Below the pieces are notes generated by a model. That model was given only the letters and a program-made list of their open reading frames with translations. It did not search any database and had not been told where the DNA came from. A DNA stretch of 32,059 nucleotides, taken from assembly GCA_016794825.1 (NCBI GenBank), contig JAEUJH010000748.1, positions 1 through 32,059 on the forward strand, given 5' to 3'. Below are positions 7,131-13,982 of this stretch, one piece after another. Position numbers and translations under genes: made by a program. Source of the DNA: Gemmatimonadota bacterium. GTDB lineage: Bacteria; Gemmatimonadota; Gemmatimonadetes; Gemmatimonadales; GWC2-71-9. How positions within the stretch are numbered: position 1 is the stretch's first letter; each line of letters opens with the position of its first letter.

Positions 7131-8383
7131 TCGGCGCGACGTGGCTGGGTCTGGCGCTCTCGGTCCTGGCCGCGCCGCCAATCCAGGCGCCGCCGGAGGT
7201 TCGAGTCGATTCTGTTCCCGGCTCCGAGCTGACGGTCTATCTCCTTACGTTCGAGCCCGGTGAGCTGATCTGGGAGCGGTTCGGTCACAATGCGTTGTGG
7301 ATTCGTGACCATCGAACTGGCCGGGACTGGGCCTACGACTACGGCCGCTTCAGCTTCGGTCGAACGGTCACTGACAACCTCCGGTTCATCGGCCGGTTTG
7401 CGGTCGGCGACCTCAACTACTCGATGGGCGAGGGCGACGTCCGGGCCTACCTGGCCGCCTACGAGCGGGCGGGGCGGGCCATCTGGTCGCAGGAACTCGA
7501 CCTGCCTCCGGCGGCGCGGGCCGCCCTCCGCGACTTCCTGGAATGGAACATCCGGGACGAGAACCGCGAGTACCAGTACAACTACTATCTCGACAACTGC
7601 TCGACCCGGATCCGGGACGCGCTCGACCGGGTGATCGGGGGCCAGCTGCGGGCCTGGGCCGACACCGTCCGTACCCCGTGGACCTATCGCGACCATACCC
7701 GCCGGACCACCGAATCCGGGGTCGCGCTCTACACCGCCTTGATGCTCGGCCTGGGACAGCCGGTCGATCGCCCGATTTCGGCGTGGCAGGAGATGTTCCT
7801 GCCGATTTCCCTGCGCCCGTTTCTCGATCGGATCACCATCGAGGATCCGGACGGGCGTCGCCACCCGCTGGTCAAGGAAGCCAAGCTGCTGGTCGCGAGC
7901 GATCGGTTCCTGGTCCCGGCCGAGCCCGCGCGTCCGACCGGCCGATATCTGGCCGTGGGGTCGGTCGTGGGTCTGCTGCTGGCCACCCTCGGACGGATGG
8001 CCTCGCGCTCCGGGCGCTGGCGGCTGGCGTTCGGTGGGGCTGCCGTCGGGTGGTCGTTCCTGGCCGGGCTCGGCGGGCTCGTCCTGGCCGCGATCTGGGG
8101 GTTCACGACCCACCGTTTCAGCTATGCCAATGAAAACCTGCTTCAGCTGAACCTGGTTTCCCTGGCCCTGGCGGCGGTCCTGCCGGCGGCCCTGTGGCGC
8201 GGCCTCCGGCGTCGGCGCCTGGCGCTCGGCCTGGCCGGCCTGACGGCTGGCTTGAGCATCGTCGGGCTGGTATTGAAGGTCCTCCCCTCGTTCTACCAGG
8301 ACAACTTCGACGCCATCGCGCTGGCCCTGCCGGTCCACCTGGGGCTCCTCGTCGGCCTGTGGCTGACGGACCAGCCGGTCTGA
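7127..8383 (+). CDS. DUF4105 (Lnb N-terminal periplasmic domain) membrane protein
   Basis: I place the start at the GTG at 7127, which overlaps the previous stop by four bases (GTGA) and gives a signal peptide at once (WLGLALSVLAAPP). The frame remains open far upstream, but that part is antisense-like shadow of the oxidoreductase. The 418-residue product has an N-terminal periplasmic DUF4105 domain with ERFGHNALWIRD (H54) and YNYYLDNCSTRIRD (N157, C158). About five transmembrane segments follow from residue 272 to the end. The conserved His and Cys suggest a papain-like enzyme, which is inference; the biochemical role of the family is not established. The terminator at 8401-8423 follows. Confidence 0.85.
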   Translation: MIGATWLGLALSVLAAPPIQAPPEVRVDSVPGSELTVYLLTFEPGELIWERFGHNALWIRDHRTGRDWAYDYGRFSFGRTVTDNLRFIGRFAVGDLNYSMGEGDVRAYLAAYERAGRAIWSQELDLPPAARAALRDFLEWNIRDENREYQYNYYLDNCSTRIRDALDRVIGGQLRAWADTVRTPWTYRDHTRRTTESGVALYTALMLGLGQPVDRPISAWQEMFLPISLRPFLDRITIEDPDGRRHPLVKEAKLLVASDRFLVPAEPARPTGRYLAVGSVVGLLLATLGRMASRSGRWRLAFGGAAVGWSFLAGLGGLVLAAIWGFTTHRFSYANENLLQLNLVSLALAAVLPAALWRGLRRRRLALGLAGLTAGLSIVGLVLKVLPSFYQDNFDAIALALPVHLGLLVGLWLTDQPV

Positions 8384-8400
8384 ATCCCTGATAAAACGAA

Positions 8401-8423
8401 GGGCGGGCCTCGGTGGCCCGCCC
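8401..8423. terminator. Bidirectional hairpin terminator between convergent genes
   Basis: A perfect nine-base inverted repeat (GGGCGGGCC / GGCCCGCCC) with a five-base loop sits between the DUF4105 stop and the CsgG-like stop. On the minus strand the stem is followed by TTCGTTTTATC, a usable U-rich tail. On the plus strand the tail is weaker (CTCGGTTCG). Confidence 0.8.
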
Positions 8424-8453
8424 CTCGGTTCGTCTCGCAACTCCCCTGTTCGT

Positions 8454-9146
8454 TCAGGCGCCGCCGAGCCGCTTCAGCCCTTCCTGGGCCTCCGCGTATT
8501 CCGGGAAGGCCTTGATGGCGGCGCTGTAGAACTCGATCGCTCGCTTCTTGTCGCCCTTGTCCTGGTAGAGCAGGGCCCGGCTGTAGAGGGCCAGGGCGTC
8601 GGTCGGGACGTTCCGGGCCCGGGCCGCCTGCGCCTTGGCCGCGGGAAGCGGCGGCAGCTTGGTGCCCTCCATGATCCGCTCGGCCACCGACTGGATGATC
8701 CGGAACATCTGCTTCCGGTCGGACAGCTTGGGATCGCTCCGGACGACCTTGATGATCTCACTGGTTTCGACGTCGACGATCCGGGCGTCGACCCGGAAGT
8801 CGCCGTACAGGTCGATGAACGTTCCCGCGATCATGTACCGCGCGCCGACGAGCTTGCCGATCTTGGCGGCGGTTTGGGCGTCGACCCGGTCGGCCGCGGC
8901 GAGCCCCTGCTCGTCGAGGAGTTTCTGGACCTGGTCCCGTTCGACCAACCGCACCGCGGGGTTCTGGCCCAGTTCGCCCACCAGCATACCGGCAATGCCG
9001 CGTCGGAGCGCGTCGAAGTCTTCCTTGTCCTTGCCATAGCTGCCACCGTTTTCGAACGGCAGCACCGCCATGCCCGGGCGGGTGTCCTGGGCGGTGGCCG
9101 TACCGGCCAGCGCGGTCAGGAGCGACAGCAGCGTCAATCGGCGCAT
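8454..9146 (-). CDS. CsgG-like protein with C-terminal TPR segment
   Basis: The start is the ATG at 9146, preceded by GAGGAGG at good spacing; the open frame runs further upstream but without coding signs. The 230-residue product opens with a signal peptide ending around GTATAQ. It continues with the CsgG/FlgT-type fold: MAVLPFENGG, a long helix with LVERDQVQKLLDEQ, GARYMIAGTFIDLYGDFRVDARIVDVETSEI. At the C-terminus is a TPR-like pair (ALALYSRALLYQDKGDKKRAIEFYSAAI). CsgG proteins form outer-membrane export channels, but this one has no lipobox cysteine, so a soluble periplasmic CsgG-related protein is more likely. It is last in the operon with the hydrolase and Crp regulator (13-base gap). 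Confidence 0.85.
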   Translation of the reverse strand: MRRLTLLSLLTALAGTATAQDTRPGMAVLPFENGGSYGKDKEDFDALRRGIAGMLVGELGQNPAVRLVERDQVQKLLDEQGLAAADRVDAQTAAKIGKLVGARYMIAGTFIDLYGDFRVDARIVDVETSEIIKVVRSDPKLSDRKQMFRIIQSVAERIMEGTKLPPLPAAKAQAARARNVPTDALALYSRALLYQDKGDKKRAIEFYSAAIKAFPEYAEAQEGLKRLGGA

Positions 9147-9159
9147 CGAACCGTCCTCC

Positions 9160-10011
9160 TCAGCAGCGGAGTGTATGACCCTCGGCCGCGATGGTGACGT
9201 CGAGCGAGCCCCCGTGGCGCACCCGACTTCGTTCCGCCTCCTCGAGCAACCGCTCGAGCGTGGCGTCGTCGTGGCTTGGCGCGTGGTGAAACAGCACCAG
9301 GCGCCGAACCCCGGCTTCGAGCGCCAGGCCAACCGCCTCGGCAGCACTCGAATGACCCCAGCCGACCCGTCCCGCCAATTCGGCATCGAAGTACATGGCG
9401 TCGTGGGCCAGCGTATCCGAACCTTGCAAGAACCGTACGAATTGACGCCGCTGATCCGGTCCAGCCGCGCCCAACTCGTTGTCGGTCAGGTAGCTGAATC
9501 GCGGCCCGCCGGATTTCGGCGCGATCGCGTAGCCGAGCGTGGCGCCGGGATGGCAGAGGGTCATGGCCCGCACCGAAAACCCGCCGATCTCGTGTTCACC
9601 GGGGTCGATTTCGCTCACCTCGAGGCGCGAGGCCAGCGCGGCCGCCGGCACCGGGAAGACCGCGGGCGCCATCTGCCCGTGAATGACCGACTCGATCGAC
9701 GGACCGGGCTGCCGCGGGCCGAGGATGGTGATGTGGTTGCCGGCCCGGTAGAGCGGGGCGAAGAACGGAAGCCCCTGGATGTGGTCCCAATGGGTGTGCG
9801 ACAACAGCACGGTCAACCGTCGGGGCGCCTCGCCCTCGTCGGATACCAATTCGCGGCCGAGTACCCGGATTCCGGTGCCGGCGTCGAGGATGATCGTGTC
9901 GGTGCCGGCGCTGACGGCGACGCAGGGCGTGTTGCCGCCGTAGCGGACCGTCTCGGCGCCCGGCGTCGGGATCGATCCTCGGGTACCCCACCAGCGAACG
10001 GACAGGGTCAT
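9160..10011 (-). CDS. Metallo-beta-lactamase-fold hydrolase (PhnP / cyclic phosphodiesterase-like)
   Basis: The 283-residue protein starts at the ATG at 10011, separated by one base from the stop of the Crp-type gene. It opens with WWGTRGSIPTPG and RYGGNTPCVAV, typical of the COG1235-like group. The metal site is HTHWDH (H72, H74, D76, H77), with later ligands likely in LCHPGAT, YLTDNE and LFHHAPSHDD. The fold binds two metal ions and hydrolyses phosphodiesters or related bonds; tRNase Z, PhnP and cyclic-nucleotide phosphodiesterases are relatives. The one-base spacing to a cyclic-nucleotide-type regulator makes a cNMP phosphodiesterase an attractive but unproven guess. Confidence 0.9.
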   Translation of the reverse strand: MTLSVRWWGTRGSIPTPGAETVRYGGNTPCVAVSAGTDTIILDAGTGIRVLGRELVSDEGEAPRRLTVLLSHTHWDHIQGLPFFAPLYRAGNHITILGPRQPGPSIESVIHGQMAPAVFPVPAAALASRLEVSEIDPGEHEIGGFSVRAMTLCHPGATLGYAIAPKSGGPRFSYLTDNELGAAGPDQRRQFVRFLQGSDTLAHDAMYFDAELAGRVGWGHSSAAEAVGLALEAGVRRLVLFHHAPSHDDATLERLLEEAERSRVRHGGSLDVTIAAEGHTLRC

Positions 10012-10012
10012 T

Positions 10013-10702
10013 TCAACCGCGCTGGGCCGCGATCCGGAGTTGGTCCGGGTGAACCAGGCTGATTTCCCGCCGATTGATCGCGATGACGCCCTGGACCGCC
10101 AGGCTGCGCATCGTCCGCGACACCGTCTCCCGACTGGCCCCGACCATCTGGGCAATCGTGGCGTGAGTCAGCTTGCGGCTGATCCGGGTGCCGCCTTCCT
10201 CGCGGGCCAGCTCCAGGAGCAGGTGGGCGATCCGCCCGTTCACGTCGAGCAGGGCCATGCTGGTGATGGTCTCGTCGGCGCGGCGGAGCCGGCGCGACAG
10301 CTCCCGAAGGAGCGCGATCCCCAAGTCGGGCGAGGCCTTGAGGCGGGCCCGGAAATCATCCCGGCGGAGCTGGAGGAGGGTGGCGTCGGTCATGGCGATG
10401 ACGTGGGCCGACCGGGGCTCGTCGTCGAGGAGCGCCATTTCGCCGAAGAAGCCGCCGGCCGACTGGACCGAGAGGATGACCTCCCGCCCGTCTTCCGCGA
10501 ACACCGCGACCTTGACCTGTCCCGCCGCGATCAGGAACATGGCGTCGCCGGGGTCGCCCTGGGCGACGATGATGGCGCCCCGGGAGAACTGGCGCTCCCG
10601 GAACAGGGCGGCGAGGGCCTGGTGCTCCGCCTCCCCCAGGTGCTGGAAGATCGGGATCCGGCGGAGGACGTCGCTGGTGGCGGCGGACATGGCGTCCAGC
10701 AT
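10013..10702 (-). CDS. Crp/Fnr family transcriptional regulator
   Basis: The product is 229 residues if it starts at the ATG at 10702; a second ATG at 10690 is equally possible, and neither has a strong Shine-Dalgarno. The cyclic-nucleotide domain has FFGEMALLDDEPRSAHV, which keeps the Glu (E88), Arg (R97) and Ser (S98) of the CRP phosphate-binding cassette. There is no cysteine cluster as in FNR. The winged helix carries the recognition segment GASRETVSRTM, the same RE..R pattern as E. coli CRP, so a TGTGA-type site is expected. It heads a three-gene operon with the hydrolase and CsgG-like protein. The effector is inferred to be cAMP or a related nucleotide. Confidence 0.92.
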   Translation of the reverse strand: MLDAMSAATSDVLRRIPIFQHLGEAEHQALAALFRERQFSRGAIIVAQGDPGDAMFLIAAGQVKVAVFAEDGREVILSVQSAGGFFGEMALLDDEPRSAHVIAMTDATLLQLRRDDFRARLKASPDLGIALLRELSRRLRRADETITSMALLDVNGRIAHLLLELAREEGGTRISRKLTHATIAQMVGASRETVSRTMRSLAVQGVIAINRREISLVHPDQLRIAAQRG

Positions 10703-10768
10703 AGCACGACGGTCGGTTGCCGGGTAGGCAGGGAGGCCCCGGTCAGGGCGGGCAGGACCGGGGGAGAC

Positions 10769-10797
10769 TTGCCTAAGTCGAGCCATGACACTAGCTT
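10769..10797 (+). promoter_or_regulatory. Candidate promoter of the rpmE-prfA operon
   Basis: TTGCCT (10769-10774), a 17-base spacer and TAGCTT (10792-10797) lie in the divergent gap between the Crp-type gene and rpmE. The predicted start near 10804 places the hairpin at 10807-10830 at the very 5' end of the message, with a leader of about 55 bases. Confidence 0.45.
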
Positions 10798-10806
10798 CCG
10801 TGGCTT

Positions 10807-10830
10807 CCCGATACCAGGATTGGTGTCGGG
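10807..10830 (+). promoter_or_regulatory. Stem-loop in the rpmE leader, possible L31 autoregulatory element
   Basis: A ten-base-pair stem (CCCGATACCA with TGGTGTCGGG, one G-U pair) closes a GGAT tetraloop 29 bases before the rpmE start and just after the predicted transcription start. L31 leaders in several phyla carry structured autoregulatory RNAs, so this is a plausible local version. It has no U tail, so it is unlikely to be a terminator. Confidence 0.45.
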
Positions 10831-10859
10831 GTCACGGTTCAGCCAGTGGGAGTGTCGTC

Positions 10860-11084
10860 GTGAAGCCCAATCTCCATCCGGTCTATCACAAGATCGCCGC
10901 CAAGTGCGCCTGCGGGAACACCTTCGAGACCCGTTCGACGTCGGCGTCGATCCACGTCGAAGTCTGCGCGGTCTGCCACCCGTACTTCACCGGCCGGCAG
11001 CGCCTGGTCGACACCGCGGGTCGGGTCGATCGGTTCCGCCGCAAGTACGCCGGCTCGGAGGCCGCGCAGGCCCGCAAGGAGTAA
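10860..11084 (+). CDS. rpmE: 50S ribosomal protein L31, zinc-binding form
   Basis: The gene starts at the GTG at 10860 (KPNLHPVYHKI...), preceded by GGGAG at seven bases. The longer open frame from 10785 would add 25 residues not found in L31 and would run through the leader hairpin. The 74-residue product keeps CAC near residue 18 and CAVCHPYFTG, giving the C-x-C and C-x-x-C pattern of the zinc-containing L31 type. It binds the large subunit near the central protuberance. It leads the operon and prfA follows after three bases. Confidence 0.96.
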   Translation: MKPNLHPVYHKIAAKCACGNTFETRSTSASIHVEVCAVCHPYFTGRQRLVDTAGRVDRFRRKYAGSEAAQARKE

Positions 11085-11087
11085 GCA

Positions 11088-12146
11088 ATGGAGGCCAAAC
11101 TCCGCCAAGCGCTTCAGCGGGCGGAGGAGGTCTCTCGCGAGTTGACCGACCCCGGTCTCGCGAAAGATCCTGCCCGACTGTCCGCCCTTGGGCGCGAGCA
11201 TTCCCGGCTCGCGCCCATTGTGCGTTTGGGTCAACAGTATCTGCAGGCCCAGACCGAACTGGCCGAGGGCCGGGAACTGCTCGCGAGCGACGATCCCGAA
11301 ATGGTGGCCCTGGCCCAGGCTGACGTCGATCGCCTGTCCAGCGAACTGGCCCGGCTCGAGCCCATCCTCGAGGACCTGCTGGTTCCCCGCGACCCGCTCG
11401 AGGATCGGAGCGCGATCCTCGAAATCCGGGCCGGGACCGGGGGCGACGAGGCGGCCCTGTTTGCCGCCGAACTGCTCCGGATGTACACCCGTTTTGCCGA
11501 GCGGCACGGGCTCCGGGTCGAGCCGATGTCGGTGAGTGACGCCGCGCTCGGCGGCATCAAGGAAGCGATCGTGGCGATCAAGGGCACCGACGCCTACGGT
11601 CTCTTCCGGCGCGAATCGGGCGTCCACCGGGTCCAGCGGGTGCCGGCCACCGAGGGCGCGGGGCGGATCCATACGTCGGCCGCCACGGTGGCGGTCCTGC
11701 CGGAGGCGGAGGAAGTCGACGTCAAGATCGAGCCGAACGATCTCCGCATCGACGTCTACCGATCGAGCGGGCCGGGCGGGCAGAGCGTCAACACCACCGA
11801 CAGCGCGGTGCGCATTACGCATTTGCCCAGCGGCATCGTGGTGTCGCAGCAGGACCAGAAGTCGCAGCTCCAGAACAAGATCAAGGCCATGGAGGTGCTG
11901 CGGGCCCGGTTGCTCGACAAGATGATCTCCGATCAGGAGTCCGCCCGGGCCCGCGACCGTCGCGCCATGGTCGGCACCGGCGACCGCTCGGCCAAGATCC
12001 GGACCTACAACTTCCCGCAGAGCCGGGTCACCGACCATCGCATCAATCTCTCGGTCCACAACCTGGCGGAGATTATGGATGGCCGACTGGACGAGATGGT
12101 AAAGGCGCTGCGACTGGCCAGCCGCGAGGAAGCGGGCGCGGTCTGA
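11088..12146 (+). CDS. prfA: Peptide chain release factor 1
   Basis: The 352-residue length is normal for RF1. The stop-codon recognition motif is PAT in RVPATEGAGR, which marks RF1 (UAG/UAA) rather than RF2 (SPF). The catalytic GGQ is at 230-232 within GPGGQSVNTTDSAVR. The start ATG has AAGGAG at six bases, formed by the end of rpmE. GGQ methylation by the PrmC encoded next is the known pathway link. The order rpmE-prfA-prmC is widely conserved. Confidence 0.98.
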   Translation: MEAKLRQALQRAEEVSRELTDPGLAKDPARLSALGREHSRLAPIVRLGQQYLQAQTELAEGRELLASDDPEMVALAQADVDRLSSELARLEPILEDLLVPRDPLEDRSAILEIRAGTGGDEAALFAAELLRMYTRFAERHGLRVEPMSVSDAALGGIKEAIVAIKGTDAYGLFRRESGVHRVQRVPATEGAGRIHTSAATVAVLPEAEEVDVKIEPNDLRIDVYRSSGPGGQSVNTTDSAVRITHLPSGIVVSQQDQKSQLQNKIKAMEVLRARLLDKMISDQESARARDRRAMVGTGDRSAKIRTYNFPQSRVTDHRINLSVHNLAEIMDGRLDEMVKALRLASREEAGAV

Positions 12147-12153
12147 GGCCTCG

Positions 12154-12999
12154 GTGGACCGCCGGTTGACCGTCCAGGGAGCGCTCGACCGGGCGACCGA
12201 GACGTTCGCCGCGGCCGGGATCGTCGAACCGCGGCGGGAGGCGGTCCGACTGCTGGCCGATCTGCTCGACTGGACGCCGGCCGACGTGGCGCTGGGACGC
12301 GGCCAGGTCATCGAGCCGGATCGTCGGCGCTGGATCGATCGCGCCGTGGCCCGGCGGGCGGCTGGGGAGCCGTTGCCGTACGTCACCGGACTGGCGGGCT
12401 TCCGTCAGTTGGTCCTCCGATCGGATCGGCGAGCGCTCATTCCGCGGCCCGAAACCGAGGGCCTCGTCGATCGAGCGCTGGCGCGGGTGCCTCGCGGGGT
12501 GGCGGTCGACGTCGGGACCGGGACCGGATGTCTGGCGCTGTCCCTCCGTCAGGAGGGGGCCTACGACCTGGTGGTCGGCATCGATCGGTCGGCCGACGCC
12601 TTGGCCCTGGCCGATGCCAACCGGCGGCGGACCGGGATCTCGGTGGCGCTGGTGCGGGCCGATCTGCTGTCCGCGTGCGGCGCGGAGGCGGTCGACCTCG
12701 TCGTCAGCAACCCGCCGTATCTCACCCGGGCCGAGTATCTTGCGCTCGATCCCGGCGTGCGAGACTACGAGCCGGCGGGGGCGCTCGAGAGCGGCGACGA
12801 CGGTCTCGAGGCGAGCCGGCGCCTGGTGACCGAGGCCCTCGCGGTGGTCCGCCCCGGCGGATGGCTGCTGATGGAAATCGCGGCGGAGCGGCCCGAGGCA
12901 TCGGCGGCGCTCGCGGCGGGGGCGGGATGGACCGGCATTCACATCGACGATGACCTGTTCGGGCGCCCGCGATTTCTCGTGGCGCGGAAGGAGGCGTGA
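12154..12999 (+). CDS. prmC: Release factor glutamine methyltransferase PrmC
   Basis: The 281-residue protein begins at a GTG seven bases after prfA. It has the PrmC N-terminal helical domain (LLADLLDWTPADVAL, RRAAGEPLPYVTG), the AdoMet motif VDVGTGTGCLALSL and the substrate-binding NPPY motif (186-189, VSNPPYLT). PrmC methylates the glutamine of GGQ in RF1 and RF2 and so speeds termination. Position directly behind prfA supports the assignment. Its stop shares a base with the next start. Confidence 0.96.
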   Translation: MDRRLTVQGALDRATETFAAAGIVEPRREAVRLLADLLDWTPADVALGRGQVIEPDRRRWIDRAVARRAAGEPLPYVTGLAGFRQLVLRSDRRALIPRPETEGLVDRALARVPRGVAVDVGTGTGCLALSLRQEGAYDLVVGIDRSADALALADANRRRTGISVALVRADLLSACGAEAVDLVVSNPPYLTRAEYLALDPGVRDYEPAGALESGDDGLEASRRLVTEALAVVRPGGWLLMEIAAERPEASAALAAGAGWTGIHIDDDLFGRPRFLVARKEA

Positions 13000-13352
13000 T
13001 GATCGAGGAAAAGGCGATGGAACTGGGCCGGATTATCGGTCAGTCCACCGAGTATCAGGCCCTGCGGCGGGCCGAGCAGGATCTCAAGAACGACGCCGAC
13101 ACCATGGGCAAGCTCGATCAGATCCAGACCCTGGCCCGCCAGATCGATCAGATCGTGTCGCAGGGCGCCATGCCCGACGACGCCATGACGACGGCGTACG
13201 AGGAGGCGGTCCGGGCGCTGGAACTGTCCGGGGTCGGACAGACCTACGTCGTCGCCCGCGCCAACTTCGACAAGCTGATGGCTCGCGTCAATCAGCAGAT
13301 GAGTCACGGGATCGAGCGGGGAGCGACCAGCAGCATCATCACGCTGGGGTGA
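12999..13352 (+). CDS. YlbF/YmcA family protein
   Basis: The 117-residue, mostly helical protein matches the YlbF/YmcA (Com_YlbF) family in length and pattern: an N-terminal helix with LGRIIGQSTEYQALRRAEQDL, a middle helix with MGKLDQIQTLARQI, and a C-terminal helix ending NFDKLMARVNQQ. In Bacillus such proteins form a complex that modulates RNase Y and competence or biofilm regulators; the role in Gram-negatives is unknown. I chose the ATG at 12999, four bases after AAGGAGG, over the GTG at 12996, which would leave too little spacing. The stop overlaps the tmk start (TGATG). Confidence 0.8.
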   Translation: MIEEKAMELGRIIGQSTEYQALRRAEQDLKNDADTMGKLDQIQTLARQIDQIVSQGAMPDDAMTTAYEEAVRALELSGVGQTYVVARANFDKLMARVNQQMSHGIERGATSSIITLG

Positions 13353-13978
13353 TGGCGGGGTTCTTTCTGGTGCTCGAGGGCCCCGAGGGGGCCGGCAAGA
13401 GCACCTTGGCCCGGGCGCTGACCGCCCGGATGCGGACCGCCGGCGTCGAGCCCGTGGTCGTTCGCGAACCGGGAGGAACCCCGGCCGCGGAAGCGCTCCG
13501 GCACGAGTTGCTGCACGACGATCGAGCCTGGACCCCGGCGGCCGAGTTGCTGTACATCGCCGCCGCCCGGGCCGATCTGGTGGCCAAGGTAATTCGGCCG
13601 GCCCTTCGGGATGGGCGCGTGGTGCTGTCCGATCGATTCGACTTGTCGACTCGGGCCTATCAGATCGGCGGGCGGGGGCTGCCGGCGCTCGAGGTCGAGT
13701 GGGTCAACCAAGCGGCCACCGGCGGCCTGGTTCCGGACCTGACGCTGGTCCTCGACGTTCCGCCCGAGGTGGGGCAGGCCCGGCAGGTGGCGAGCGGGAA
13801 GCGGCAGGACCGCCTCGATCGGGAGGCGGAGGCGTTTCACCAGCGAGTGGCCGCCGTGTATCGGGACGCGACGGGACCGGGCCTGGTCCACCTCGACGCG
13901 ACCGGGACGGCGGAGGCGCTCGCCGACGCGGCGTGGCGAGCCCTGCGGCGCGCTCGCCCAGACTTGTTCGGGGAGTGA
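13352..13978 (+). CDS. tmk: Thymidylate kinase
   Basis: The 208-residue protein phosphorylates dTMP to dTDP with ATP. The P-loop is GPEGAGKST (10-18), REPGGTPAAEALR is the dTMP-binding segment, the DR(F) motif is SDRFDLST (93-100), and the lid region is KRQDRLDRE. The start overlaps the previous stop by one base. It provides dTTP for replication; a physical link to the neighbouring wall and translation genes is not implied. Confidence 0.96.
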   Translation: MAGFFLVLEGPEGAGKSTLARALTARMRTAGVEPVVVREPGGTPAAEALRHELLHDDRAWTPAAELLYIAAARADLVAKVIRPALRDGRVVLSDRFDLSTRAYQIGGRGLPALEVEWVNQAATGGLVPDLTLVLDVPPEVGQARQVASGKRQDRLDREAEAFHQRVAAVYRDATGPGLVHLDATGTAEALADAAWRALRRARPDLFGE

Positions 13979-13982
13979 TCCG

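Noticed and set aside
8454-9146. True CsgG secretion channel with curli-like export
   Set aside because: No lipobox cysteine after the signal peptide and no curli genes nearby; only the CsgG-like fold is supported.
10785-10859. N-terminal extension of L31 by 25 residues
   Set aside because: It would translate the leader hairpin, and L31 proteins begin at KPNLHP; the GTG at 10860 has a good ribosome binding site.
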